From: Zoogloeaceae bacterium
GTDB taxonomy: Bacteria > Pseudomonadota > Gammaproteobacteria > Burkholderiales > Rhodocyclaceae
Assembly: GCA_031273145.1 (NCBI GenBank)
Contig: JAISSL010000045.1
Coordinates: 1 to 12,184 of the forward strand
Length of the DNA stretch: 12,184 nucleotides
Reading direction: 5' to 3'
Below are positions 1-7,618 of this stretch, one piece after another (positions within the stretch are counted from its first letter, which is position 1; the number at the start of each line of letters is the position of its first letter). A program made the translations under genes and the position numbers. A model generated the notes under the pieces. That model ran no database searches. It was not told the origin of the DNA and was given only the letters and a program-made list of their open reading frames with translations.

Positions 1-118
1 GCCCTACCTGGACGGAACGGAACTCGACTACACCCGCGAAGGCTTGAACGAGGGCTTTCGCTTCAACAACCCGAACGTCACCAACCAGTGCGGCTGCGGC
101 GAAAGTTTCAATGTATGA
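1..118 (+). CDS. iscA: Iron-sulfur cluster assembly protein IscA, C-terminal part (truncated by window start)
   Basis: Only the last 38 codons are present, read in frame from base 2 to the TGA at 116-118. The translation ends [17 protein letters not shown], the signature tail of the HesB/IscA/ErpA A-type carrier family. The CGCGESF motif supplies two of the three conserved cysteines that bind Fe-S or iron; the third lies upstream of the window. The 'GxRFNNPNV...CGCGESF[NH]V' tail is closer to IscA than to ErpA, whose tail is usually CGCGSSF. Family role: accepting and delivering Fe-S clusters in the cytoplasm. hscB/hscA/fdx, which often follow iscA, are not found downstream; a recombinase remnant is there instead. 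An ErpA-like paralogue cannot be fully excluded because most of the protein is missing. Confidence 0.9.
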   Translation, partial: PYLDGTELDYTREGLNEGFRFNNPNVTNQCGCGESFNV

Positions 119-135
119 AGCGTGGCAACGCGCTT
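118..135 (+). terminator. Hairpin overlapping the iscA stop codon, possible weak terminator
   Basis: A 7-bp stem pairs 118-124 with 129-135 (one G-T pair) and closes on a GCAA loop, a GNRA-type tetraloop. It begins on the last base of the iscA stop codon. The bases after it are T-rich but interrupted (TGTTACACTTTAACCTTTTTAC), so this is at best an imperfect intrinsic terminator. It could also be a 3'-end stabilising hairpin. Confidence 0.35.
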
Positions 136-160
136 TGTTACACTTTAACCTTTTTACTTC

Positions 161-295
161 GCAAGACCGCAGAACATCGCCATGCTGGAAATTCTCTACG
201 CAGTCGGACTTCGCGTCTCCGAACTGGTGGCGCTCAAGATGCACGAAATCGGCTTCGACCAAGAGATTGTGCGGATTATTGGCAAGGGGGGCTGA
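161..295 (+). pseudogene. Remnant of a XerD-like tyrosine recombinase
   Basis: In the frame of the ATG at 182 the translation is [19 protein letters not shown] followed by [18 protein letters not shown] and a TGA at 293-295. This matches the first part of the XerD catalytic domain (family pattern [18 protein letters not shown]...VVRVxGKGxKERLVP). It includes the first catalytic arginine, in GLRVSEL. The N-terminal DNA-binding domain, the later HxxR motif and the tyrosine nucleophile are absent. The reading stops exactly where 'GKGxKER' should continue, inside a run of seven Gs. The frame is open upstream only to a TAA at 146-148. A functional recombinase is impossible; this is a decayed fragment, either of an integrative element or of a partial xerD duplication. 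Confidence 0.7.
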
Positions 296-607
296 CCACT
301 TTTTCCACCTTTTCCGCTGAAACGGTTGAGCGCCTTATTTCTGGCCGCGTTGGCTATGCTCTGGCGCTTTGCGCGCTGCGGCGGGTTCGCTCCTCATGAC
401 CTGGCTTGGCTTGTTGAGCGTGGGCGCGCGACGCATTCTTGCGAGTTGAGGCGGGGCTTTTATTCCGCCGCCATCAATGTCTTACCACCCCTGAGCGCCC
501 TGAACTCAAGTGATTTGTTACTGGCGGCTCCAAGCTACTACAAGGCTTCTGGTAGTGGTTTGAGTTCCTGCACGTTGTTTTGAAAGTCACCTTTCTTCGA
601 CAAGTTG
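296..607. other. Spacer without a recognisable gene
   Basis: No reading frame in this stretch gives a protein I recognise. Short open frames exist on the + strand, but they lack a convincing ribosome binding site and look like low-constraint sequence. A short inverted repeat, GGCGG at 450-454 and CCGCC at 465-469, could form a weak hairpin without a T run. Given the recombinase remnant just upstream, this is plausibly degraded mobile-element or intergenic DNA. Confidence 0.4.
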
Positions 608-616
608 TGATAGAAT
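608..616 (+). promoter_or_regulatory. Candidate extended -10 promoter for the 710 lipoprotein gene
   Basis: TGATAGAAT fits the extended -10 pattern TGn-TATAAT with one mismatch, and lies in an AT-rich patch about 95 bases before the start codon at 710. No good -35 hexamer stands at the normal spacing, which is tolerated in extended -10 promoters. This is a prediction from pattern only. Confidence 0.35.
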
Positions 617-709
617 AATATTTTCAGGAATGGTTCATGTTCATCTTCATAAATGCAGAAGCGAGGATGAAATGAATGAGACAGAAGCCCCTTTTTGTGA
701 TTCATCGAC

Positions 710-1474
710 ATGAAGATACCTTTGTTTTCTGTAGTGTCCATTTGTCTTGCAATACTGACTCTGGATGGTTGTGCGATATATCGTGACAGCCAGGGTAGAC
801 ATGTTTTTTCCACAGACATGGCGCAACTTTTGGGGGAGGTGATGGACGAACGCCCCATGCCAGATGGCAGTAGCGCGACAATACGCAAATTGGGTAATCA
901 GTGGAGCCTCAAATTTGGCATCGTTTCCCGTATGCTCTCGCTTGGCAATCTCGCGGATGCGAAGATTCTCAGCGTGAGCCAGGTGGGGGATAGCGTGAAC
1001 GTCCTGTTGTCAACCCTGTCACCAAGCTGCCAGCAAACCGATATGCTGGTCAATTTAAGGAAAAATACGACCAAGGTGAACAAATGGGATATTGCCAGCA
1101 CTCATTGCAACAGCAGTGAACAGCCTTCTTTGTACGTAAAAACCGGCAAAAATGAGGAATACATAGATGTCGTCAGGGGAGACAGTGTAAAACGCATGAC
1201 CCGTTTTATCTACAGAGGCGGCGAGCTTTATCGTACGCGTGAAGTGATCTTACCTAAAGAGCAGGTGGCACAGCCCGCCAGAACGACAAAAAAGAAAGAA
1301 CAGGTTACACGGTCGGGGCTACCAGTGACCCCAACAGCGACTGCAACCCCAACGTCGGGAACGGTTTCAAGCGCCACTGGTGCTTTGCAACCAGCTGCCG
1401 ACATGGTTATTCCTGCACGACTGGATTTTGGCACGCCGGTGCGTCAGGAAAAAGTGACCGTTGATCTCATGTAG
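710..1474 (+). CDS. Putative outer-membrane or periplasmic lipoprotein of unknown function
   Basis: The gene encodes 254 residues that I do not recognise. The N-terminus is a lipoprotein signal peptide: two charged-to-neutral residues, a hydrophobic run, then the lipobox Leu18-Asp19-Gly20-Cys21, so the mature protein would start at lipidated Cys21. The mature part (about 22-185) is a mixed polar domain with two more cysteines, Cys107 and Cys133, that could form a disulfide. Residues about 186-228 are a Lys/Thr/Pro/Ala-rich low-complexity linker, and a short tail follows. No clear Shine-Dalgarno precedes ATG 710, so the start rests on the signal peptide. The next gene begins 64 bases downstream on the same strand, so the two may be cotranscribed. 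Codon and base use look less GC-rich than the rnf genes. The lipoprotein call is firm; the function is unknown. Confidence 0.7.
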   Translation: MKIPLFSVVSICLAILTLDGCAIYRDSQGRHVFSTDMAQLLGEVMDERPMPDGSSATIRKLGNQWSLKFGIVSRMLSLGNLADAKILSVSQVGDSVNVLLSTLSPSCQQTDMLVNLRKNTTKVNKWDIASTHCNSSEQPSLYVKTGKNEEYIDVVRGDSVKRMTRFIYRGGELYRTREVILPKEQVAQPARTTKKKEQVTRSGLPVTPTATATPTSGTVSSATGALQPAADMVIPARLDFGTPVRQEKVTVDLM

Positions 1475-1521
1475 TCAAACCTGCACAACTTCTAACCCAT
1501 TGATTAAATTGGATTATTTCT

Positions 1522-1527
1522 TGAGGA
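1522..1527 (+). promoter_or_regulatory. Ribosome binding site deciding the start of the 1539 gene
   Basis: TGAGGA lies 11 bases before ATG 1539. It supports starting there rather than at the in-frame TTG at 1461, which would overlap the preceding lipoprotein gene and add a non-conserved-looking polar extension. Confidence 0.55.
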
Positions 1528-1538
1528 TTTTTACTGTC

Positions 1539-3104
1539 ATGGAACCCAAAAAAACAGCATCCGCAGAGCGTGGAATTATTCCGGCAGGGCTTGACCCGGC
1601 AACCCTCGTCTGGCTTATTGTATTGACCCTCATTTATCTTACTTTTGAGCTGGCGTTCAATGCTCGCTTGCTAGATGTGGTAGGCGGAGCTGCCAGTCAG
1701 GAGGAAATTGATCATATTGAATTCTATGGAAGAATGCTGTCTGGCACAGCGGCTGCATTGTTCCTGCTGCAATATCTGTTGAACAGGCGCGCCACTTCTC
1801 GTGTGATTATGTTTTCTTGCATAGCTTGTATCTTTGTGGTCTATCATAGCTTGCAGAGTTTTGTTGACCATGTGGTGGATTCCAGCACGCCTGTATTTCG
1901 CCGTCAAGCAGCCCATCTTGTGCTTATCCAAAATGGATTGGTTAATAATCGCGTATCACTTGCAGGGATAGATGAAGCGTCTGGACTATACCGCTTGCCA
2001 GAAGGGAAAGCCTTTCTTGCGTTTTTCCCGTTGTTGAGCGTATCTGTGGAAGAGTTGGATCGCAAGCTGGAACAAGCCGAATTGCAACTACTGCGCACGG
2101 CTATCGAAAAAGAGGTGGGGGGCATACAACGCTATTATGACAACTATGTAAAGGCGATCGAAACCGCCTCAAAGCAGTGGCGCAAGTATCGTGGGCATGA
2201 TCTGGATAAGGAAATTGAGAAGAAACACCGCGAGGCATGGGGTGAATATACGGGTAATTTGAAAAAACGCCGCTGGACGGTCAAATACGTGGCGAGTAAT
2301 GCCCGATTATCGCACGCCATGCGTGATGAGATGCGAAAGAAACTTAAATACCTTCCCGCCGACTGGCGAGCAGATGACGAAGGGGCTGTTCGTGCTGCGG
2401 TTGCAAGGGAGGTGCGCGAGGAAGTAGCAAATCAAGTGGCAAAGACGTACCGCATTCCGCTCAACCTGTCGCAAGCAGATTTTATTGCTGCGCCGTCCGT
2501 TCAGAAAGAATTGCGCGAGAACCTGAGCTTGCCACGGAATGTTCGAGTGCCACTCACGGCAGGCAAACAGGATTTCATCAGGCTTTATGATTCCATGTGT
2601 TTGTTTCAGGCAGAAAAACAGCTTCAAAAATATAACGCGTCAGTAGATTCTTTTGCGGATGGCGGCAAAAATGCTGTGATGGGACTGGATGCCGCGCGTG
2701 CGGCTCTTGTACCACCGATAGCGCTTTTTTTCTCGCTTATGGGCGCAATTGGGCACCTAGGAAAGTTATGTTATTTGATCGCCAAGTTGTGTACGCATGG
2801 CAGAAAACGGCGTGGTCTCTGGTTGCTGCCCTTGGGACTGCTTGTATTGATCTGGACTGGATTCAGCCACATGGAGAATCGGGTTACCCAATCACGCCTT
2901 TATGACGCATTGCAGAAACAAGTGCTGAAAAACACCGAGAGATATTGGCGTACGCGCCTGATTCTGAATGCGATTCATGTTGTGGCGGTTGGACAAGGGG
3001 TTGCATATCCGCTCAATGAATCCTTGCGTATACATGTACTGCGTGGACTGACCTTTGGGTATGAACCGAAAGAAAAAACAGAGCGCGAGGCATACGCAGA
3101 ATAG
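1539..3104 (+). CDS. Multi-pass inner-membrane protein with large central domain, unknown function
   Basis: The gene encodes 521 residues with no domain I recognise. Hydrophobic segments lie at about 21-41, 68-82, 87-109, 386-418 (long, may be one or two helices) and 425-442. The central 275 residues (110-385) are strongly charged and helix-rich, with many Lys/Glu/Arg, and are probably partly coiled. The basic stretches NRRATSR (82-88) and HGRKRRG (420-426) suggest these loops are cytoplasmic. By the positive-inside rule this puts the central domain and the C-terminal about 80 residues in the periplasm. The start is chosen from the TGAGGA site. The gene follows the lipoprotein by 64 bases on the same strand, and a terminator follows at 3137-3165. 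Together the pair could be an envelope complex, but that is inference from position and predicted topology only. Confidence 0.7.
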   Translation: MEPKKTASAERGIIPAGLDPATLVWLIVLTLIYLTFELAFNARLLDVVGGAASQEEIDHIEFYGRMLSGTAAALFLLQYLLNRRATSRVIMFSCIACIFVVYHSLQSFVDHVVDSSTPVFRRQAAHLVLIQNGLVNNRVSLAGIDEASGLYRLPEGKAFLAFFPLLSVSVEELDRKLEQAELQLLRTAIEKEVGGIQRYYDNYVKAIETASKQWRKYRGHDLDKEIEKKHREAWGEYTGNLKKRRWTVKYVASNARLSHAMRDEMRKKLKYLPADWRADDEGAVRAAVAREVREEVANQVAKTYRIPLNLSQADFIAAPSVQKELRENLSLPRNVRVPLTAGKQDFIRLYDSMCLFQAEKQLQKYNASVDSFADGGKNAVMGLDAARAALVPPIALFFSLMGAIGHLGKLCYLIAKLCTHGRKRRGLWLLPLGLLVLIWTGFSHMENRVTQSRLYDALQKQVLKNTERYWRTRLILNAIHVVAVGQGVAYPLNESLRIHVLRGLTFGYEPKEKTEREAYAE

Positions 3105-3136
3105 CAAGCGAAGATTCTGCACAATCAGCGTCCAAG

Positions 3137-3165
3137 CCATTGTCTTGTAGACAGCAATGGTTTTT
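3137..3165 (+). terminator. Intrinsic terminator after the 1539 membrane gene
   Basis: CCATTG at 3137-3142 pairs with CAATGG at 3155-3160. Inner pairs TCT/AGA leave a small bulge, and T5 follows at 3161-3165. It lies 33 bases past the stop codon of the + strand gene and between convergent genes. The hairpin is built partly from the first copy of the 14-bp repeat motif (3142-3155). Confidence 0.6.
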
Positions 3166-3201
3166 AACTTGCTGTCCGCAGGACATCGCTGTCTGCAAGA
3201 C
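3142..3201. repeat. 60-bp intergenic element with three copies of a 14-bp semi-palindromic motif
   Basis: GTCTTGTAGACAGC at 3142-3155 is the inverted copy (13 of 14 matching) of GCTGTCTGCAAGAC at 3188-3201. A further direct copy, GCTGTCCGCAGGAC, stands at 3171-3184 (12 of 14). Within the middle copy, TGTCC-GCA-GGACA (3173-3185) is a perfect hairpin. The element ends one base before the rnfE stop codon. The segment 3157-3202 aligns with 9937-9979 in the spacer upstream of pyrD, so this is a dispersed repeat rather than just a local terminator. Confidence 0.65.
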
Positions 3202-3202
3202 C

Positions 3203-4294
3203 CTACATCCGAATCAACCGGCTACCCGCGAGGCGGTCGTGCAGGAATTGGCCTTCCGAATCCACCAGTCGCCAGAAAAAACCCGCCCCAAAGCACATCA
3301 GACTGAACCAGGCCGCCAGATAGCGAAACAACGCCTGCATGGGACGCAAAGGGTGGCCGCTCTTATCCACCACGCGAATTTTCCACGTTTTCATCGCCAA
3401 AGTCTGCCCGCCCCGCATCCAGAACCAGACAAAATAAAGCGCAAGCAGTGCCACAAAATGCAGGCGCACAACCCAGGTCGGCGCTTCTACATGCGCGATT
3501 ACGCCCAACAGAATATGCGGCAACACGCAGCCAAAGAGCGCCACCGCCAGCAACAACAGGCATTCATACAGCATGGCGCAGACACAACGGACAAAGCCCG
3601 GCACGGCTGCCGTCCGGCTTGCCTTTTCTGTCGCGCCGCCGTGACCAACCTCAAGGACGCGAGGCCGCCGTTCATCCAGCCAGTTCTTCCCGGCAATCAA
3701 AAAGCCCAGCAGAATGAACGCGCCGGGCGGCAAGGCCGCCAGCAAAAAACCGGCGTATTCTTCCGGCAAGACCTGCAAGGCCGTCGCGCCGGGAATGACC
3801 AGATCAATTCCGGCCAAAAACGTGCCGCTTGCGATGAATTCGCGCAAAGCGCCCAGCAACGCCAGCAGCCACAACAGCCCAACTCCCATGAAAATGCCAT
3901 CCAGCGTGGATTCCAGGGGCGGATGCTTGCCCGCAAAGGCTTCGACCCGCGCCAGCACGATGCAGTTCGTGGTAATCAGGGGAATGAAAATCCCCAAAAT
4001 GAGATACAAACCGTGAAACCAGGCATTGAACAGGAGATCAATGACCGTCACCAGCGCGGCAATGATGAGGATGAACACCGGAATTCGAATCTCATGCGGA
4101 ATCCAGTTGCGAAGCAGGGAAATAATGGCGTTGGCAAGCGCCATGACGATGAGGGTTGCCGTCGCCAGCATGACGGCATTGACCATGTTGGTGGAAATGG
4201 CAAGCAGGGGACAGAGGCCAAGCAGTTGGGCAAGGCCGGTGTTTTGTCGCCATATCCCGTTCCAGGCCAGAGTTTTCAAGGTTTTCCGATTCAT
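3203..4294 (-). CDS. rnfE: Rnf electron transport complex subunit RnfE fused to a C-terminal RDD domain
   Basis: 363 residues, against about 200-235 for a normal RnfE/RsxE. Residues 1 to about 215 are a full RnfE: LAQLLGLCPLLA (Cys28), PHEIRIP, GIFIPLITTNCIVLARVEAF (Cys111), LPPGAFILLGFLIAGK and DERR. Cys28 and Cys111 sit where RnfE cysteines, together with two of RnfA, are reported to hold an intramembrane [2Fe-2S] cluster. After a linker (about 206-230), residues 231-363 form an RDD-family membrane domain: FVRCVCAMLYECLLLL, an inner helix ending FVWFWMRGGQTLAMK (the usual RGGQTLGMK), then a final helix and EGQFLHDRLAGSRLI. The first helix has Glu244 where many RDD proteins have Asp; the final Asp353 is kept. 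The gene overlaps rnfG by 4 bases (ATGA) and is last in the operon. The frame runs through the junction without interruption, so it is read as one protein. Confidence 0.92.
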   Translation of the reverse strand: MNRKTLKTLAWNGIWRQNTGLAQLLGLCPLLAISTNMVNAVMLATATLIVMALANAIISLLRNWIPHEIRIPVFILIIAALVTVIDLLFNAWFHGLYLILGIFIPLITTNCIVLARVEAFAGKHPPLESTLDGIFMGVGLLWLLALLGALREFIASGTFLAGIDLVIPGATALQVLPEEYAGFLLAALPPGAFILLGFLIAGKNWLDERRPRVLEVGHGGATEKASRTAAVPGFVRCVCAMLYECLLLLAVALFGCVLPHILLGVIAHVEAPTWVVRLHFVALLALYFVWFWMRGGQTLAMKTWKIRVVDKSGHPLRPMQALFRYLAAWFSLMCFGAGFFWRLVDSEGQFLHDRLAGSRLIRM

Positions 4295-4938
4295 GGCGCG
4301 GTCTCCCCGGCAAACAGTTCATCCCGATGCAGCACGACAAAACGCGCCGCCTTATGCACGGCGGCAATGACCGCGCGCGGCGATACCGTCGCGCCAGTCA
4401 TGTAGTAAAACCGGCCATGATCCTTCTGCACCTTCCACTGGGCATCGGGCACCAGCGGATAGTTGAGGCCATCAAACTGGAGAATCCAGGGATATTTTTT
4501 GTTCTTGTCCTTCTTCAAATCTATGTAGTCGCCCAGCCCCGGCGTTTCCCGATGTTCGATGATGCGAACGCCGGTAATCGTGCCATCAAAGGTAATGCCC
4601 AGAATCATGCGGATATTGCCCGAATAGCCATCCGGCGCAATGGCTTCCAGCGCCAGCGCAGTCGGTTCTCCCGCAATGCGGGCGCGATACACGGTGCTTG
4701 CGACGGCTTGCCCAAGTTCCGGCGTGGGCGGCAGGACAAGAACGTCATCCAGCAAATCGTTGTCGTAATATTTCTGCGGCAGCACTTCGTTCAAAAAGGC
4801 CAGCCGTTCCGCCGCGAGAGAAGCCTGAATGGCAGGCGCGGTCAAATGATAGACACTCGCCAGCAGGCCGGTAAAAACCAGCACGAACGAGACCAGAATA
4901 CCGGCCAGACGAGCCGAGGAATAAAGCGCGGCGTTCAT
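4291..4938 (-). CDS. rnfG: Rnf electron transport complex subunit RnfG (covalent FMN)
   Basis: 215 residues, near the family length. A single N-terminal helix (about 10-30) anchors a periplasmic FMN-binding domain. Characteristic motifs are HRETPGLGDYID (129-140) and YYMTGATVSPRAV (178-190). In the latter, Thr184 of the (S/T)GAT motif is the expected phosphoester-linked FMN site. Family role: relaying electrons through the periplasmic face of the Rnf complex between RnfD and the membrane cluster. The start overlaps the rnfD stop by 4 bases and the end overlaps the rnfE start by 4 bases, consistent with translational coupling. Confidence 0.95.
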   Translation of the reverse strand: MNAALYSSARLAGILVSFVLVFTGLLASVYHLTAPAIQASLAAERLAFLNEVLPQKYYDNDLLDDVLVLPPTPELGQAVASTVYRARIAGEPTALALEAIAPDGYSGNIRMILGITFDGTITGVRIIEHRETPGLGDYIDLKKDKNKKYPWILQFDGLNYPLVPDAQWKVQKDHGRFYYMTGATVSPRAVIAAVHKAARFVVLHRDELFAGETAP

Positions 4939-5993
4939 GGCGCATCTTCCTTTTCTTCATCCGCCCGCTTGACCGGCATGGAAGGCAACGCGCCAAAGAC
5001 TCTGGGCTGGCAATAGAGATCGAGCAGGGGCGCGGTCAGATTCATGAGCAGCACGGCAAAGGCAATGCCATCCGGGAAAGAGCCGAACACCCGAATCAGG
5101 TAGGCCAGCAATCCCGCGCCCGCGCCGAAAATGAGTTTTCCTCTAGGAGTAGCGCAGCCGGAAACCGGGTCGGTCGCAATGAAAAACGCGCCCAGAATGG
5201 CTCCGCCGGAAAAAAGATGGAACAGCGGGTCGGCAAAGCGCGTGGGATCAACCAGCCAGCAGACGAGCGCAAGGGCGCTCATGCTGACGATGAAAGCCAG
5301 CGGCACATGCCAGCTGATGACGCCCATGATGAGCAGGAAAATTCCCCCGCACAGATAGGCGGTCGTCACCCATTCCCAGCCGCGCCCGGCAAAGGTTCCG
5401 TAAAGGTTCTGGCTCATCAGGAGTTCCTGCACATTGTCATGCAGGACATCCGTTTTCAGCGCGGTCTTGATGGCATCCAGCGGGGTGGCGGAAGTGAGCG
5501 CGTCCAGATGCGGAGCAAAGCCGAAAATAATCTCCACCTGCCGCGAAAAACTTAAGGTCAAGCCCTGCGCCGGCCACTGCGACATCAGGGCGGGAAAAGC
5601 AATGATGCAAACGGCAAAGGCAATCATCGCCGGATTGAAAGGATTTTGCCCTAGGCCGCCGTAAAGCTGCTTGGCAATCACGATGGCGAAAAAAACGCCG
5701 ATGACCGTAAGCCACCACGGGGAGAGGGGCGGAAAGGTGAGCGCAATCAGCCAGGCCGTCACCAGCGCGGAATGGTCATGCAGACGTTCCTTAACGGGCT
5801 TGCCGCGCCAATAAAGCAGCACTCCCTCAAACAACAGGGCGGATACGCTGGCGATGAAAATCTGCACGACGAGCGCCGGACCAATCAGGAGCAGATAGGC
5901 CAGAATGCCCGGCAGAAGCGCCAGCAACACCAGATTCATGGAACGCTGGATACTGACCGGACGATGAAGATAGGGCGCGGAAAAGGGATTCAT
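4935..5993 (-). CDS. rnfD: Rnf electron transport complex subunit RnfD (covalent FMN, membrane)
   Basis: 352 residues, normal for RnfD/RsxD, with a series of hydrophobic helices. Diagnostic stretches are HDHSALVTAWLIALTFPPLSPW (72-93), the glycine-rich YGGLGQNPFNPAM (111-123), LTSATPLDAIKT (166-177) and FFIATDPVSGCATPRGK. Thr170 in the SAT-P-L motif corresponds to the covalent FMN threonine of the family. Role: an integral subunit thought to carry electrons across the membrane and take part in ion pumping. It overlaps rnfC and rnfG by ATGA on both sides. Confidence 0.95.
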   Translation of the reverse strand: MNPFSAPYLHRPVSIQRSMNLVLLALLPGILAYLLLIGPALVVQIFIASVSALLFEGVLLYWRGKPVKERLHDHSALVTAWLIALTFPPLSPWWLTVIGVFFAIVIAKQLYGGLGQNPFNPAMIAFAVCIIAFPALMSQWPAQGLTLSFSRQVEIIFGFAPHLDALTSATPLDAIKTALKTDVLHDNVQELLMSQNLYGTFAGRGWEWVTTAYLCGGIFLLIMGVISWHVPLAFIVSMSALALVCWLVDPTRFADPLFHLFSGGAILGAFFIATDPVSGCATPRGKLIFGAGAGLLAYLIRVFGSFPDGIAFAVLLMNLTAPLLDLYCQPRVFGALPSMPVKRADEEKEDAP

Positions 5994-7618
5994 GCGGGGT
6001 TTCCGGGTTCGGGTTTGGGGTCAATGGTTTCGGCCTCATGCGCCATCCGGGTACGTTCTACCGCAGCGGCAATGATGGCTTCGGCTTCACTCGTTGGCGG
6101 GGCAGAGGACGCGCCCGCCTGTTCCACCGCCCGTTTTGCGCTCTGCGCTCTGGCGGCCTGAGCGAGTTTTTCCGCGCGTTCGGCCTTTTCCCGCTCGATG
6201 CGGAATTGGCGAAACTCAAAGCGTTCCCGCGCCTGATCCGCCATTTCCTGATTCTTGGCCGCCGCGCGAAGCTGGTCTTTGGCAAAGCGGAAATACTGGG
6301 GCAGCGGAATGGAAGCCGGACACACATACGCGCAACAGCCGCATTCGATACATTCGTGGATGTGGTAGCGCTGGGTTTTGGCAAAATCCCCGGCGCGGCT
6401 CCACCAATACAGCTCATACGGCAAAAGCCCCTGCGGACATGCCTCTGCACAGGAAGTGCAGCGAATGCAGGGCGATTCCGGCGCTTCCGGCGGAAAAAGC
6501 TGCGGCGAGCGGGCAATCAGGCAATGGATGCCCTTGCCGATGGGCGCATCCCCATGCGGCAGAAGAAAGCCCATCATCGGCCCGCCGACCAGGCAACCAT
6601 CGGCGCTTCCGCGCATTCCCGCGTAGCGCAGGATGTCGGCAATCGAAGCGCCGAGCGGCACTTCCAGATTGCCGGGACGCTCGACATCGCCGGTCACGGT
6701 CACGATCCGGCGGATGAGCGGTTCGCCATGCGCCACCGCCCGCCAGATGGCATGAATCGTCGCCACATTGAAGCATTGGACGCCAAGCTGGGTGGGCAGC
6801 ACACCTATGGGAGCGCGTTTGCCGGTGAGCATGTAAACCAGTTGCTTCAAGCTCCCCGCCGGATAAATGGCGGGGATGATCACGACCCGGATATGGTGGA
6901 CGACGGATTCCAGCCGGGCGGCAAGCGCGTTCTGCATGGCGACGGCGGCTTCCGGCTTGTTGTTTTCGATGGCGATCAAGGCTTCCCGCACGCCCAGAAG
7001 TTCGGTCAGAAAGATGAGGCCGGAGATGATTTCATCGGCGCGTTCGCGCATCAGGCGGTCATCGCAGGTGACGAACGGCTCGCATTCCGCGCCGTTGACA
7101 ATCAGGGTTTCCAGCGGGATGCCCGGCGCTTTCACGAGTTTGACGTGGCTTGGAAAGACCGCGCCGCCCATGCCGACCACGCCCATGTCTTGCAGGTAAT
7201 GCTGCACGCGCTCCGGGTTGAACACCTGTCTTGCGTACTCGGTTGCCGTCTGTTCCAGAAAGGGCTGCCGTTCTCCCCAGGCATCCTCGCCATCCGCCTC
7301 AATGACGATTGAGGGCGCGGCAAGGCCGGAAGGATGCGCGACCGGATAATCGCCCACGTCCCGCACCGTGCCGGAAGTGGGCGCGTGCAGGCTGGCGGAA
7401 ATCCAGCCTTCGGCGGCGGCAATGCGTTGTCCCTTCTTGACCTTATCGCCCGCCTTTACAATCGGTACCGGCGTTGCGCCCGCGCTCTGGCGCAGGGGTA
7501 GAATCAGCTTCTCCGGCAGAGGTAGCTGGGTAATCGCCTTTTCCGAAGAGGCTTCTTTTCTGTGTGCCAGATGAATGCCGCCCGGAAAACGAAAGAACTG
7601 GCGCAGGCGCTTCAGCAT
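5990..7618 (-). CDS. rnfC: Rnf electron transport complex subunit RnfC (NADH/FMN and 4Fe-4S)
   Basis: 542 residues from the start [16 protein letters not shown]; the frame is open further upstream, but this start matches the family N-terminus and is preceded by GGTGG. Order of parts: FPGGIH (11-16); a barrel-sandwich region with [11 protein letters not shown] (54-64) and HAPTSGTV; the nucleotide/flavin loop [10 protein letters not shown] (149-158) with NGAECEP (175-181); then two 4Fe-4S motifs, Cys384-x2-Cys387-x2-Cys390-x3-Cys394 and Cys423-x2-Cys426-x2-Cys429-x3-Cys433. The last about 90 residues are an Ala/Glu/Arg-rich, probably coiled tail, shorter than the long repeat tail of E. coli RsxC. 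Role: NADH oxidation or reduction at the cytoplasmic face. It overlaps rnfB by 7 bases and rnfD by 4. Confidence 0.96.
   Translation of the reverse strand: MLKRLRQFFRFPGGIHLAHRKEASSEKAITQLPLPEKLILPLRQSAGATPVPIVKAGDKVKKGQRIAAAEGWISASLHAPTSGTVRDVGDYPVAHPSGLAAPSIVIEADGEDAWGERQPFLEQTATEYARQVFNPERVQHYLQDMGVVGMGGAVFPSHVKLVKAPGIPLETLIVNGAECEPFVTCDDRLMRERADEIISGLIFLTELLGVREALIAIENNKPEAAVAMQNALAARLESVVHHIRVVIIPAIYPAGSLKQLVYMLTGKRAPIGVLPTQLGVQCFNVATIHAIWRAVAHGEPLIRRIVTVTGDVERPGNLEVPLGASIADILRYAGMRGSADGCLVGGPMMGFLLPHGDAPIGKGIHCLIARSPQLFPPEAPESPCIRCTSCAEACPQGLLPYELYWWSRAGDFAKTQRYHIHECIECGCCAYVCPASIPLPQYFRFAKDQLRAAAKNQEMADQARERFEFRQFRIEREKAERAEKLAQAARAQSAKRAVEQAGASSAPPTSEAEAIIAAAVERTRMAHEAETIDPKPEPGNPA

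Noticed and set aside
326..583. 85-codon + strand frame and a nearby frame ending LLMTWLGLLSVGARRILAS at 449, resembling a sorting-signal tail
   Set aside because: No start with a ribosome site, stops close upstream in the second frame, and no PEP or GG motif before the hydrophobic stretch.
1461..1538. TTG start giving the membrane protein 26 extra residues
   Set aside because: It would overlap the lipoprotein gene and add a polar Cys/Ser/Thr-rich stretch, while TGAGGA precedes ATG 1539 at reasonable spacing.
3140..4405. Long + strand open frame (421 codons) opposite rnfE/rnfG
   Set aside because: It is antisense to two genes with clear family motifs, its translation is rich in Gln/Arg/His with no domain, and it is a by-product of GC-rich codon use.
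6038..7312. Long + strand open frame (424 codons) opposite rnfC
   Set aside because: rnfC carries the NADH/flavin loop and both 4Fe-4S motifs on the other strand; the + strand frame shows no recognisable protein.
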